Assembly (NCBI RefSeq): GCF_005144865.1 | Contig: NZ_SWFM01000002.1 | Location: forward strand, 1-64,000 | From: Guptibacillus hwajinpoensis | Lineage (GTDB): Bacteria; Bacillota; Bacilli; Bacillales; Guptibacillaceae | Length of the DNA stretch: 64,000 nucleotides | Reading direction: 5' to 3' | Shown: piece after piece, positions 8,746 to 17,997 of the stretch | How the letters are laid out: the number at the start of each line of letters is the position of its first letter | How positions within the stretch are numbered: the first letter of the stretch is position 1 | Translations under genes and position numbers: made by a program | Notes under the pieces: generated by a model | Databases searched by the model: none | What the model saw: the letters and a program-made list of their open reading frames with translations, nothing else | Told to the model about the DNA's origin: nothing

Positions 8746-8823
8746 TTTGCATTGTTTCACGTGCAACATGGAAACTGGTATGATTGAACAAACTAATGAA
8801 ACGTAAATGAGGAGAATGGTAAC

Positions 8824-10986
8824 GTGGGTAAACAGTTAATTCTTGCGGAAAAACCTTCGGTGGGACGAGATATAGCGAGGGTCTTAAATTGTACAAAAGG
8901 TGGAAATGGATTTCTTGAAGGTGACAAGTATATCGTAACATGGGCGCTTGGACACCTTGTTACACTTGCTGATCCAGAGGTTTATGATACAGCTTATAAA
9001 ACTTGGGACTTAGAAGCGTTGCCGATGCTTCCGTCACCACTAAAGCTTGTAGTCATTAAAAGGAGCGGAAAGCAATTTAGTGTTGTCAAAACGCAAATGA
9101 ATCGCCAGGACGTGAGCGAAATTATTATTGCAACAGATGCGGGACGAGAAGGAGAACTTGTAGCGCGTTGGATTATTGAAAAGGCTCGTGCGAACAAACC
9201 GTTAAAACGTCTTTGGATTTCATCTGTGACAGATAAAGCGATACGGGAAGGATTTAAACAATTAAAAGATGCAGCACAGTATAAGAATTTATACTATGCT
9301 GCGGCAGCACGTTCAGAAGCAGATTGGTATGTTGGACTTAATGCTACTCGAGCGTTAACAACGAAATACAATGCACAGCTTTCAAGTGGAAGGGTTCAAA
9401 CACCAACGCTCGCGATGATTGCAAAAAAAGAAGAAGAAATTAAATCGTTCAAGCCTGAGCGCTATTATGGTTTAGCTGCTGTTGTGGATGGTTTTACCCT
9501 GACATGGCGAGATGGTAAAACCAATGAATCACGTCTATTTAATAAAGAAAAGATAGATTCCTATTTGAAAAGCCTATCCGCGAAGTCTGCTCGAATTGAA
9601 GAAGTGAAAAAAACGAAAAAGAAAACCTTTGCGCCAGGATTATATGATTTAACAGAGCTTCAGAGGGATGCACATAAGCGGTTTGGCTTTTCTGCTAAGG
9701 AAACCCTTTCTGCGACACAGCGACTTTACGAGCAGCATAAGCTAGTGACTTATCCAAGAACAGATTCTCGTTTCCTTTCTTCTGATATGAAAGATACATT
9801 GAAGGAACGCCTTGAGGCAATCGCTCCTTATGAAAAAATGGCGAGAAAAGTTCTCGGGAAGCCAATTCAAACTGGCAAGCATATTATCGATGATGGGAAA
9901 GTATCTGATCATCATGCGATTATTCCAACAGAACAAACGCCGGTCATTCGCGAGTTAAGTGATAAAGATCGTAAAGTGTATGATTTGATTGTAAAGCGTT
10001 TTGTAGCAGCTCTTTATGCTCCATTTGAATATGAGCAGGTAACAGTTACGGCTACAATTGGTGATGAGCGGTTTGATGCAAAAGGCAAGCGTGTTTTAGC
10101 TGCCGGGTGGAAAGAAGTATACCAAACAGATGAGGCAGATGAGATACTCCCTGAACTCACAAAAGGACAGGAGCTTCGCGTCATATCATTAACAAGAACA
10201 GAAGGTACAACGAATCCACCTTCACGCTTTAATGAGGGAACACTCTTAACTGCTATGGAGAAGCCAGCTCAATTCCTCGGTAACCAGGATAAAAGGCTTG
10301 CTAAAACGCTAGGCGAAACAGGTGGTCTTGGTACCGTGGCAACACGTGCTGATATTATTGAGAAGCTTTTCAACAGCTTTTTAATCGAAAAAAATGGGAA
10401 GGATTTGTCTATTACTTCAAAAGGCAAGCAGCTACTAGAACTTGTACCTGAGGAACTTCAATCTCCTGCCCTCACTGCTGAGTGGGAGCAAAAGCTTGAA
10501 GCAATAGGCAAAGGGAAACTTTCGAAGCAGGCGTTCATTGAAGAAATGAAAGCATATGCGGATGAAACAGTGAAAAAAATCAAATCGAGCACGAAGAAAT
10601 ATAAGCATGATAACCTAACAGGAACGAAATGTCCTGATTGTGGAAACCTAATGTTAGAAGTGAAGAACAAAAAAGGTAAAATGCTCGTTTGTCAGGATCG
10701 CGAATGTGGCCATCGTAAAGGGAAAAGCAAAGTAACGAATGCCCGTTGTCCGAAATGTAAAAAGAAACTTGAGCTTCATGGTCAAGGAGACGCCCAAACA
10801 TTTATTTGCAAATGTGGCCATAAAGAAAAGCTTTCATCGTTTAACGAGCGACGAAAAAAGGAAAAGAATAACAAAGCATCGAAGAGAGACGTATCAAGCT
10901 ATATGAAAAAACAGGGCAATGATGAACCGGTAAACACCGCCTTAGCTGATGCACTTGCTAAATTAAAACTAGATCAGGACAAGTAA
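8824..10986 (+). CDS. topB: DNA topoisomerase III
   Basis: A 720-residue type IA topoisomerase (B. subtilis TopB about 727). The N-terminal Toprim domain has the catalytic Glu in AEKPSVGRDIAR (8-20) and the acidic motif DAGREGEL (about 104-111). The active-site Tyr is in LVTYPRTDSR, about residue 310. The C-terminus has zinc-ribbon-like Cys clusters (KCPDCG, VCQDRECGH, RCPKCKKK, CKCGH) and a basic tail. It relaxes negatively supercoiled DNA and decatenates. The start is GTG at 8824 with GAGGAG 10 nt upstream. It appears to be monocistronic. Confidence 0.96.
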   Translation: MGKQLILAEKPSVGRDIARVLNCTKGGNGFLEGDKYIVTWALGHLVTLADPEVYDTAYKTWDLEALPMLPSPLKLVVIKRSGKQFSVVKTQMNRQDVSEIIIATDAGREGELVARWIIEKARANKPLKRLWISSVTDKAIREGFKQLKDAAQYKNLYYAAAARSEADWYVGLNATRALTTKYNAQLSSGRVQTPTLAMIAKKEEEIKSFKPERYYGLAAVVDGFTLTWRDGKTNESRLFNKEKIDSYLKSLSAKSARIEEVKKTKKKTFAPGLYDLTELQRDAHKRFGFSAKETLSATQRLYEQHKLVTYPRTDSRFLSSDMKDTLKERLEAIAPYEKMARKVLGKPIQTGKHIIDDGKVSDHHAIIPTEQTPVIRELSDKDRKVYDLIVKRFVAALYAPFEYEQVTVTATIGDERFDAKGKRVLAAGWKEVYQTDEADEILPELTKGQELRVISLTRTEGTTNPPSRFNEGTLLTAMEKPAQFLGNQDKRLAKTLGETGGLGTVATRADIIEKLFNSFLIEKNGKDLSITSKGKQLLELVPEELQSPALTAEWEQKLEAIGKGKLSKQAFIEEMKAYADETVKKIKSSTKKYKHDNLTGTKCPDCGNLMLEVKNKKGKMLVCQDRECGHRKGKSKVTNARCPKCKKKLELHGQGDAQTFICKCGHKEKLSSFNERRKKEKNNKASKRDVSSYMKKQGNDEPVNTALADALAKLKLDQDK

Positions 10987-10988
10987 CA

Positions 10989-11016
10989 GGGAGCAGGGAA
11001 GCCTGCTCCCTTCATT
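10989..11016 (+). terminator. Terminator after topB
   Basis: The 9-bp stem GGGAGCAGG/CCTGCTCCC (10989-11010) with a short T-rich tail. It is weaker than the others in the window. Confidence 0.6.
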
Positions 11017-11244
11017 CTTATATAGCCCTTCATGGAGAGAGCCTAAAGTTGCCGTTTAGGTATCCAACCATGTAAAATAAAGCGGATTGTGTTCCATTGA
11101 GTTAGGAGCCTATTATACTAATATCAGAAGTCATGAGCATATTTTCAACCATTTCTGTTCGTTTCGCTTATAGTGAAGTAATACTTAGAATACTGAAAAA
11201 GAAACATGAGAAACGATGATTCGTTTCAAATAAGGAGGCTGTCC

Positions 11245-13113
11245 ATGGTCGATTCAATCTTATTCAATATTATGCTTGTTGGTGTTCTTGGCATCTTTTC
11301 GCAGTGGATTGCCTGGCGTTTCCATTTGCCCGCCATTGTCGTTATGTCGATAATTGGCCTATTAGTGGGACCGATTTTTGGGTTTCTTCATCCAGAAGAT
11401 GTGTTTGGAGGATTATTTGATCCATTTGTATCAATTGCAGTAGCAATCATTCTTTTTGAAGGAAGTTTAAATCTTGATTTTCGAGAGATCAAAGGGCTTG
11501 GGCGACCAGTCGGAAGAATTGTAACTGCAGGAGCTTTTCTAGCATGGCTCCTTGGTTCCCTATCAGCTCATTATGTAGCAGGTCTTTCCTGGGGTGTAGC
11601 GTTTGTTATTGGTGGATTATTTATCGTAACTGGACCAACGGTTATTCTCCCACTGTTAAGACAGGCTAAGCTAAAACCAAGGCCAGCTAAAATATTGAAA
11701 TGGGAAGGGATCATAGTTGATCCGTTAGGTGCACTTCTTGCTGTATTTGCTTTTGAAATCATTAAATTCTTAAAAGTAGAGGAAGCAACCGCAACCGCGC
11801 TACTAATTTTCTTCCTTGGTTCACTCTTTGCAACACTTTTTGGATTCCTATGTGGACGAGGAATTGGTTGGATGTTCGAGAAGGGCTACGTACCAGAATT
11901 TTTAAAGTCCCCTGTTGTTTTTGCTGTCGTAATTATGTGTTTCTCGGTAGCAGATGAAATCACTCATGAAACAGGACTGTTAGCTGTTACTGCCATGGGT
12001 ATTACGCTTGCAAACATGCACATTTCATCTATTGACGATATGAGGCATTTTAAAGAGAATATCTCGGTTCTTCTCATCTCAACTATCTTTATTATGTTAA
12101 CAGCATCGCTTTCTGTTGATACATTGCTTGAAATTTTCCACTGGCAAATTCTCGCTTTTGTACTACTTATGCTATTTGTAGTAAGGCCACTATCGATTTG
12201 GCTATCTACGATTGGAACAGATCTTTCCTGGCAGGAAAAAACACTTGTAGGATGGATTGCTCCTCGAGGAATCGTTGCGTTGACTGTCGCAAGTTATTTT
12301 GCGAGCGTGTTACTTGAGGCAGGATTTGAAGATGCGAAGATTTTGATGTCACTCACTTTTGCGCTCGTATTCGCAACGGTAGTAGTCCATGGTTTCTCGA
12401 TTCGCTGGACGGCTGAGAAGCTAGGGCTTGCAAGCGATGGACAACCCGGCGTTGTTATTGTAGGAGGTAGTACCTTCTCAACGGCCCTTTCTAAAACACT
12501 TACTGAGTTGAAAATTCCAGTTCTAGTGACAGATTCATCCTGGCAAAGGTTAATAACGACGAGAAAAGCAGGTGTTCCTTTTTATAGAGGGGAAATTCTA
12601 TCTGAACAAACGGAATACCGACTAGATCTAACACCATACGAATATATGCTTGCAGCAACTGAATTGGACTCATATAATGCTCTCGTATGTACTACGTTTG
12701 TTCCTGAAATAGGTCGAAATAATCTCTTCCAATTGAGCCTTAGAAACGATCGGGGAGACGATTTAGAAGAGCTTGTCCATACAATAGGTGGACGTGTCGC
12801 ATTTAAAGAAGGAGCGACATGGGAGAGTCTCAATCGTAAAGTTGAGAGCGGGTATGTCTTCCGTAAAACGAACATTACGCAACAATACTCTTATGATAAA
12901 TACCTTGATGAAACTGATGATGAAACAATCATGCTCTTTCTTAAGAAGCCGTCTGGAAGTCTTGAATTCTTTGCGCATGATTCTCAGACACAAGCTGAAG
13001 CAGGAGACGTTATCGTTAGCCTCATGCCACCAAGTAAAGAGTTTAATCGAATTAGAGAAAAGTTAGATAAGCAGCGAAATGGCGATAAGAATGAAAAAGA
13101 GAAACAAGAATAG
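11245..13113 (+). CDS. Monovalent cation/proton antiporter (CPA1-type) with C-terminal regulatory domain
   Basis: 622 residues from ATG 11245, which has AAGGAGG 7 nt upstream; the longer frame from 11206 lacks a site. About 12-13 hydrophobic segments span residues 1-400, including IILFEGSLNLD and GGLFIVTGPTVILPLLR. The latter resembles the TGPT-type motif of NhaP/NhaP2 sodium or potassium/proton antiporters. From about residue 405 a cytosolic domain begins with VVIVGGSTFSTALSKTL, a Rossmann-like RCK_N/TrkA fold that usually senses nucleotide or potassium. It probably contributes to pH and sodium or potassium homeostasis. The transported ion cannot be read from sequence. Confidence 0.85.
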   Translation: MVDSILFNIMLVGVLGIFSQWIAWRFHLPAIVVMSIIGLLVGPIFGFLHPEDVFGGLFDPFVSIAVAIILFEGSLNLDFREIKGLGRPVGRIVTAGAFLAWLLGSLSAHYVAGLSWGVAFVIGGLFIVTGPTVILPLLRQAKLKPRPAKILKWEGIIVDPLGALLAVFAFEIIKFLKVEEATATALLIFFLGSLFATLFGFLCGRGIGWMFEKGYVPEFLKSPVVFAVVIMCFSVADEITHETGLLAVTAMGITLANMHISSIDDMRHFKENISVLLISTIFIMLTASLSVDTLLEIFHWQILAFVLLMLFVVRPLSIWLSTIGTDLSWQEKTLVGWIAPRGIVALTVASYFASVLLEAGFEDAKILMSLTFALVFATVVVHGFSIRWTAEKLGLASDGQPGVVIVGGSTFSTALSKTLTELKIPVLVTDSSWQRLITTRKAGVPFYRGEILSEQTEYRLDLTPYEYMLAATELDSYNALVCTTFVPEIGRNNLFQLSLRNDRGDDLEELVHTIGGRVAFKEGATWESLNRKVESGYVFRKTNITQQYSYDKYLDETDDETIMLFLKKPSGSLEFFAHDSQTQAEAGDVIVSLMPPSKEFNRIREKLDKQRNGDKNEKEKQE

Positions 13114-13157
13114 AACTAAGGGAATCAGGTACGTACCTGATCCCCTTAGTTTTTTTA
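13114..13157 (+). terminator. Strong terminator between antiporter and cotH
   Basis: A stem of about 17 bp, AACTAAGGG-AATCAGGT with its complement, followed by eight T. It overlaps the last codons of the convergent cotH gene. Confidence 0.9.
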
Positions 13158-14234
13158 TGTTAAACGAGTTAATTCTTCTTGCAAATATGCTCTCCGATCA
13201 CGAATGTAGGTAAGAATGAACTCTGGCTCTGAGTCAAAATACCCTAATTTAGTTTTTTGAAAGCTGTCTTCCATTACATATGGTCTTAGCGTTTGATGGT
13301 GTTTACGAATTTCAGGTTCTAGGGCTTGTTCTGTAAAAATTGTTTCTAGAATATAGTCCATTCTTTCTCGATACTGTTCCTTCAAAGAAGGGCAGTCCAA
13401 GATTCGTGCAGTCAATGTATTATAACCAGTAATAGGAATGTAGTCGTATTCCATTAATCGTCCGTTTATATCTCTACCCCACGTTGCATCATAATCCCAC
13501 GGTATGACTTCAAATCGACCGGTCGCTCGATTCCTATAAAGGGCATAATTCTGGATAAAGGCGTCAAAATTCTGAGTACAAACTACTCCGCAAAGCCAGT
13601 TAATATATTTCTCTACATCGATAAGGTTGTTGGCTTCTCTAACAAAATCTTCTCTTTTTAACGTATTTATCTTATATATAAGTACTTGTAAAGCAACATC
13701 ATCTTCATCTGAACCAAATTTTCTTTTATAACCATCCATTAGTGATCTCTTGGGTTTATAGTCGTCTGGACGAATTAGAGAAAAGTTTGCATCATCATTC
13801 TGGGCATAGAAAATACCACCTTCTGGTAGGGAGTTATTAATCAGGTAGTATTCATCAATTGAATCTAATTTCAAGTAGATACTTTTGTATAAATCGTTAA
13901 GTGTTAAAATAATGTGCTCCGACTTTGGGGTAAGAACCTGAAGTTTACTAAATAAATCAAATGAAAGTTTGCTTCTAAGAAGCGAATAATCATTATACTC
14001 AGCATTCAGGTGTATGGTTTTTTGATCATGAAACGCTTCAGGCTTGTCGAATTCAACTTCGAACGATTTTTTCTTTAATTTTCGCGTATGAGCACCACGG
14101 TATCCAGTATTTACGGAGTAATCACGATCGCCAACTTTTAGAGTAGCTGGGACAAGCCGGTCGTTCCACTTCTCTTTATTAAGTTTCTTCAATCCTTTCG
14201 CGTCAATCAATAGTTTATATTCAGGTATTTTCAT
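13155..14234 (-). CDS. cotH: CotH-family spore coat protein kinase
   Basis: 359 residues, close to the 362 of B. subtilis CotH, an atypical secretory-kinase-like protein that phosphorylates coat proteins CotB and CotG in the mother cell. Family motifs visible include YRGAHTRKLKKKSFEV, FYAQNDDANF, the catalytic-loop region TQNFDAFIQNYALYRN and the metal-binding PWDYDATWGRD. The ATG has GAGAGG about 11 nt upstream. It is divergent from a CotG-like gene, the same arrangement as cotH/cotG in B. subtilis, which strongly supports the call. CATACTTTA on the minus strand near 14272-14280 fits the SigK -10 box. Confidence 0.92.
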   Translation of the reverse strand: MKIPEYKLLIDAKGLKKLNKEKWNDRLVPATLKVGDRDYSVNTGYRGAHTRKLKKKSFEVEFDKPEAFHDQKTIHLNAEYNDYSLLRSKLSFDLFSKLQVLTPKSEHIILTLNDLYKSIYLKLDSIDEYYLINNSLPEGGIFYAQNDDANFSLIRPDDYKPKRSLMDGYKRKFGSDEDDVALQVLIYKINTLKREDFVREANNLIDVEKYINWLCGVVCTQNFDAFIQNYALYRNRATGRFEVIPWDYDATWGRDINGRLMEYDYIPITGYNTLTARILDCPSLKEQYRERMDYILETIFTEQALEPEIRKHHQTLRPYVMEDSFQKTKLGYFDSEPEFILTYIRDRRAYLQEELTRLT

Positions 14235-14271
14235 TTGTAGAAAGGCCTCTCTTTCGTAAACGTCTGCTAAT

Positions 14272-14295
14272 AAAGTATGAACAGGAAAACGGTGT
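14272..14295 (-). promoter_or_regulatory. Possible SigK promoter for cotH
   Basis: The minus strand reads CATACTTTA, matching the SigK -10 consensus CATANNNTA. An AC dinucleotide lies about 14-15 nt upstream as a possible -35. This is pattern match only. Confidence 0.4.
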
Positions 14296-14407
14296 TGCTA
14301 CATATAAGGGAAAAAGTGGAGTTTTAATAGAGTGTAGAACAAGCTCTTTTATTCTACATATGATGTAGTAATGCTAGCGCAGATGTAATTGAAAGGAGAA
14401 GAAATGA

Positions 14408-14707
14408 TTGGAGAATAACTTAATGAATATCGAGGATTTAGTACAGCAGGCTCAAGAAGCTGGACTTGCGAGTTTTATGATTCAAAACCCAGTTGAAGCA
14501 AGAGGTGGGAAGCGGAAACGTGGAAAAAAACGTTCAAGCGGTGGCAGAAGCAGAGGTCGCCGTTCGAGTAGACGAAGAAGTAGTGGCTTTTGTTCCAGCG
14601 GACGAAGAGGTACTGGCCGTCGTTCAGGCAGACGAAGAGGTACTGGTCGCCGTAGCAGTGGAAAACGTTCAAGCAGTTGTTTTAAAAATGGATCGTTGTT
14701 CGATTAA
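14408..14707 (+). CDS. CotG-like Arg/Ser-rich spore coat protein
   Basis: 99 residues if started at TTG 14408, 94 from ATG 14423. A short acidic N-terminus (MNIEDLVQQAQEAGLASFMIQ) is followed by a low-complexity tail of Arg, Ser, Gly and Lys (GRRGTGRRSGRRRGTGRRSS). It is encoded partly by a tandem 30-bp repeat at about 14598-14660. This is the composition of CotG-like coat proteins, the substrates of CotH. Two Cys residues sit in the tail. AGGAG at 14394-14398 also suits a 4-codon ORF starting at 14404 (see findings), so the true start is uncertain. Divergent from cotH. Confidence 0.82.
   Translation: MENNLMNIEDLVQQAQEAGLASFMIQNPVEARGGKRKRGKKRSSGGRSRGRRSSRRRSSGFCSSGRRGTGRRSGRRRGTGRRSSGKRSSSCFKNGSLFD
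14598..14660 (+). repeat. Intragenic 30-bp tandem repeat in the cotG-like gene
   Basis: Two near-identical units begin GACGAAGAGGTACTGG. A third partial unit lies upstream (GACGAAGAAGTAG). They encode repeated RRGTGRRSG modules. Confidence 0.75.
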
Positions 14708-14775
14708 TACTAAAGGTACAAGCCCTTATTTAAGTAACTTTTTATAAGGTGCTATTTCAGTTACATCATAGATTG

Positions 14776-14808
14776 AAAGACTGATGGTTCGCTCCATCAG
14801 TCTTTTTT
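14776..14808 (+). terminator. Terminator after cotG-like gene
   Basis: The stem AAGACTGATGG with its complement (14777-14787/14794-14804), then a T-run. Confidence 0.85.
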
Positions 14809-14810
14809 GA

Positions 14811-14917
14811 GGCTGCTTTCTAAAAGGTTGTTGTTTTTGAAAGAGGTTTTGTATTAAAAAACCACACTTAGCTGAAGCGGAATTCAAATCTTTATAGCAA
14901 CTAAGTCTACGAAATTA
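14811..14917. repeat. Decayed copy of the ~220-bp MITE-like element
   Basis: It starts with GGCTGCTTTCTAAAAGGTTGTTG and contains CACACTTAGCTGAAGCGGAATTC, then TTTATAGCAAC. These match the ends of the full elements at 35440, 41864 and 49449, but the GC-rich core is missing. Confidence 0.6.
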
Positions 14918-14966
14918 TCCGTTTATATGTGATATGCTAATCAAAAAGAGTAGTGGGGGCTTCCTT

Positions 14967-16298
14967 ATGTATGATGTCGCAATCATTGGGGCTGGAGTAA
15001 GTGGGATCTTTATGGCTTACAAACTAACGCTTGAGCATCCGGAGTACAACATTATTATGATTGATAAAGGGAAGCAGCTTTCTGAGAGAACGTGTAAAGC
15101 TGAGTCCAAAAGTAGTTGCAAATGTGAGGTTTGTGATCAATACATAGGATTTGGTGGACTTGGTAAGTCTGAAGGAAAATTTAATTACACGAATGACTTT
15201 GGTGGAAGTCTTGGTAGGAAAATAGGTAATCAAAAAGCTGAGGCGCTTATGTCTGAAGTAGATGATGTCATTTGCTCTTTTGGAGGTAATGAAACAGAGC
15301 TTTATCATACTCATAGCCCAAACTTACAACAACGAGCAGAGATTCATGGATTAAAAGTATTAACTACTTCTGTAAGACATCTTGGAACAGCTCTTTCTAC
15401 TGCCGTTTTTCAGAAACTATATAACTATCTTTCAAAGCGGATCGATATGTGGTTCGAGACGGATGTTTCTTCAATAAACAAAGACGGTTCATTCGTTCTC
15501 GAAACAAACCATGGCACTGTCATTACAGAAAAAGTTGTGATTTCTACTGGCAATAGCGGTGGCCAATGGATGTACAAGCATTGTGAGAAATTGGGACTCA
15601 AACCTGGCCCTTCTCGCATTGATTTAGGTTTGCGTGTTGAAATGCGTGGTAACCAGCTTGATCAAATTTTGAAAGAAGCATTTGAGACAAAGCTCCATAT
15701 TGCAGGGGAAGGGTATGAAGGTACGACCTATTGTATGAATCCAAATGGAAGGATTATTCGAAAGTATCAGCATGGTCTAGTCATGCCGGATGGGCAGAAT
15801 AAGCGTGAAGAAAAGACGCCAGGAAGTAATTTAAACTTTACGTTATTTGTTCCTTCATTCTTTGATACCAAGAAAGAGGCCGATCAATTTGCTGAGAAAG
15901 TTATTGGAGGCATTAATCAGAAGAGGGCACGAATTGTAGTACAACGTGTTCAGGATTTGAAGAATGGCAGACCTACTAACGATTCCGTGATCGCTCAGAA
16001 TACAATTCAGCCCTCTTTAGAAGCTGAGGGTGGGAGCTTAGTAGATGAAGTACCTCAGAAATTTGTGAGAGCTCTTCTAGAATTTCTAGATGCTCTTCAA
16101 AATCTGCTAGGAGAGCCAATAGATGATGATACAGTAGTTTACGGAATGGACGCTAAATTCTATGAACCAAAGATTAGAACGAATGAGCAATTCGAAACGG
16201 AAGTACCTGGACTTTATTTAATTGGTGATTGTTCTGGAGAAACACATTCTTTATCTCAAGCTGCTGCAAGCGGTTTGTGTGCAGCAGAAAGCATATGA
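14967..16298 (+). CDS. FAD-dependent dehydrogenase (COG2509-like)
   Basis: 443 residues from ATG 14967, which has GTGGGGG upstream and begins directly with the FAD-binding motif (DVAIIGAGVSGIFMA). The open frame extends 33 nt upstream without a site. The Cys-rich segment (CKAESKSSCKCEVCDQYIGFGGLGKSEGK) near residues 45-75 and the terminal GDCSGETHSLSQAAASG block are typical of the uncharacterised FAD dehydrogenase group COG2509 (large HI0933/GidA-like superfamily). The substrate is unknown. It is monocistronic, between two terminators. Confidence 0.8.
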   Translation: MYDVAIIGAGVSGIFMAYKLTLEHPEYNIIMIDKGKQLSERTCKAESKSSCKCEVCDQYIGFGGLGKSEGKFNYTNDFGGSLGRKIGNQKAEALMSEVDDVICSFGGNETELYHTHSPNLQQRAEIHGLKVLTTSVRHLGTALSTAVFQKLYNYLSKRIDMWFETDVSSINKDGSFVLETNHGTVITEKVVISTGNSGGQWMYKHCEKLGLKPGPSRIDLGLRVEMRGNQLDQILKEAFETKLHIAGEGYEGTTYCMNPNGRIIRKYQHGLVMPDGQNKREEKTPGSNLNFTLFVPSFFDTKKEADQFAEKVIGGINQKRARIVVQRVQDLKNGRPTNDSVIAQNTIQPSLEAEGGSLVDEVPQKFVRALLEFLDALQNLLGEPIDDDTVVYGMDAKFYEPKIRTNEQFETEVPGLYLIGDCSGETHSLSQAAASGLCAAESI

Positions 16299-16326
16299 AA
16301 AAAGATCGGCTCATGGCCGATCTTTT
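16299..16326. terminator. Bidirectional terminator
   Basis: The perfect stem AAAAGATCGGC with its complement lies between convergent genes. There are T-runs on one side and A-runs on the other. Confidence 0.85.
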
Positions 16327-16343
16327 GTTTGCGAACTAAGGTT

Positions 16344-17747
16344 TTATGAAACCGGTGACTCAGATAGTGATTTTTCCCTTTTTGAAAAAAACTTAAGTGT
16401 GAAAATGGACAACGCGATAATAGCAATAAGAGATAACCCAATATAGAGGTTACTATAAATAAGGTTATCGCCCGTTCTTGATAGGGGGTTCATGGTAAGT
16501 TCCACATTTTTCATATCAAGAAGACGTCCAAAAATAGCTGAGCTAAAAGCGCCTGCCATGAAGTTCAATAAATTAAATATACCCATTCCGACGCCATTCT
16601 GATTATCTGGAAGGATGGTCGAAAGCAAGTCTGCCGTAGAACTTTGGATAAGAGGGAAGCCAAGGTAGGCAATTAATAGACAAGGGGCAATGACCCATGC
16701 ATTATAGCCCGAAAAGGTTGATATAAAGAATGTTCCACTCGCAATGAGGATAAGAGCGAGTTTAACAACAACCGTGGCGCCTTTTTGCTCGATAATTTTT
16801 CCGCCAACTTGACCAATCAAGCCAGCTGCCATTGCGCCAGGAAAGAGTACAAGCCCAATGTTTAACGTAGACAATCCATTCAAATCCCGGAGCATAATCG
16901 GAATAACAAAGATTAGTCCAAATAAAGCGGATGTTCCTAGGAAACTAGTAAGAACGGTGATGGTGTATTTTGTGTTCTTTAGTATAACTGGATCTATAAA
17001 AGGATTTTTGATTGTGAATGTTCTCCATAGGAAGACAATGAAGAAGACGATAAAAGTTACGAGTAAATACCAATTCAACATCGTAATGTAAAACAATAGG
17101 GATGCAACGGAAATTGCCATGAGAGCTGCTCCTGGTAAATCGATGGATCCTTCACGTTTTTCTTCATCTGGAAGCCACTTTCGGAACAGCGGTATAGCAA
17201 GTGCCGTTGCCACTGAGAATAGAAAGAGGAAGCGCCAGTTCAATGTACCGCCGACAACGCCACCAATAATTGGCCCAATTCCAGATGCGAAAGCAACGGT
17301 AGAAGAAATCAATCCGAAGACCCGTCCTTTTTCTTTGGGGAGAAAACGAATTGGAACGATGAAAGCAAGTGCTGGGATGGTAGCTCCTCCTACTGCCTGA
17401 AGAATACGTGCTGCGAGAAGAGTTGGATAGTTCGGTGAAAGGAATCCAATAAAAGCACCTAGCGAGAAGATACTAATTCCAATTGTAAACAGTGTTTTAA
17501 TTGGATAGATGTCAGCAAGCTTTCCGTACATCAATGAGCCAATTGCAAATACTAGAATATAAGCCGTTAAAACCCAGCTTACTTCTGAAGGGCTAAGGTT
17601 AAATGATGCCGCGATATCAGGAATAGCTACATTAAACATCGTTCCGTTCATAACGGCGAAAGCAAGAATTGTACAAACAAGGATAATAAGCCTCTTTTTT
17701 GCAGATGCATCTAACGTTGCATGTTGGTATTCATTTGGTTGAGTCAT
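16344..17747 (-). CDS. MFS drug exporter, DHA2 / TetA(L)-like
   Basis: 467 residues from ATG at 17747, preceded by AGAAGGG; an ATG 18 nt upstream lacks a good site. It has about 14 hydrophobic segments. MFS motif A is GSLMYGKLADIYPIKTLF (about 73-90). Antiporter motif C-like sequence is ASGIGPIIGGVVGG (about 155-168), typical of proton-driven exporters such as Tet(L), LmrB and NorB. The substrate is unknown. It is divergent from the LacI regulator but the functions appear unrelated. Confidence 0.82.
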   Translation of the reverse strand: MTQPNEYQHATLDASAKKRLIILVCTILAFAVMNGTMFNVAIPDIAASFNLSPSEVSWVLTAYILVFAIGSLMYGKLADIYPIKTLFTIGISIFSLGAFIGFLSPNYPTLLAARILQAVGGATIPALAFIVPIRFLPKEKGRVFGLISSTVAFASGIGPIIGGVVGGTLNWRFLFLFSVATALAIPLFRKWLPDEEKREGSIDLPGAALMAISVASLLFYITMLNWYLLVTFIVFFIVFLWRTFTIKNPFIDPVILKNTKYTITVLTSFLGTSALFGLIFVIPIMLRDLNGLSTLNIGLVLFPGAMAAGLIGQVGGKIIEQKGATVVVKLALILIASGTFFISTFSGYNAWVIAPCLLIAYLGFPLIQSSTADLLSTILPDNQNGVGMGIFNLLNFMAGAFSSAIFGRLLDMKNVELTMNPLSRTGDNLIYSNLYIGLSLIAIIALSIFTLKFFSKREKSLSESPVS

Positions 17748-17883
17748 AGTTACCCTTCTTTCCATTTATACCGCCATTTATGATGGCGGGTGAGGTTTAT
17801 TTACCTCAAATGTCTTTCAATTTATTTAGTGACACGAAATAATGCATAGACCTTTTTATCATAGAGGCTAATGAAATGAATGT

Positions 17884-17925
17884 AAAACATGTTGCCTTAC
17901 GCATTTTAATAAGGCTACATGTTTT
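17884..17925 (+). other. Stable hairpin in divergent intergenic region
   Basis: Arms 17884-17899 and 17910-17925 pair over 15 bp with one internal mismatch, followed by a T-run on the plus strand. It looks like an intrinsic terminator although it lies upstream of the LacI-family gene. It could be an attenuator or the end of an upstream antisense transcript. Confidence 0.6.
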
Positions 17926-17997
17926 TCCAGTTATAGACAACCATTTGCATTTCGATTATGATGAGATTGGAGAATCTGCTCAAGTGGAGGAACGGTT

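Noticed and set aside
14493..14747. Alternative Val/Glu-rich reading frame over the cotG-like gene
   Set aside because: Low-complexity codon repeats open other frames. It lacks a start site, and the Arg/Ser frame fits the cotH context.
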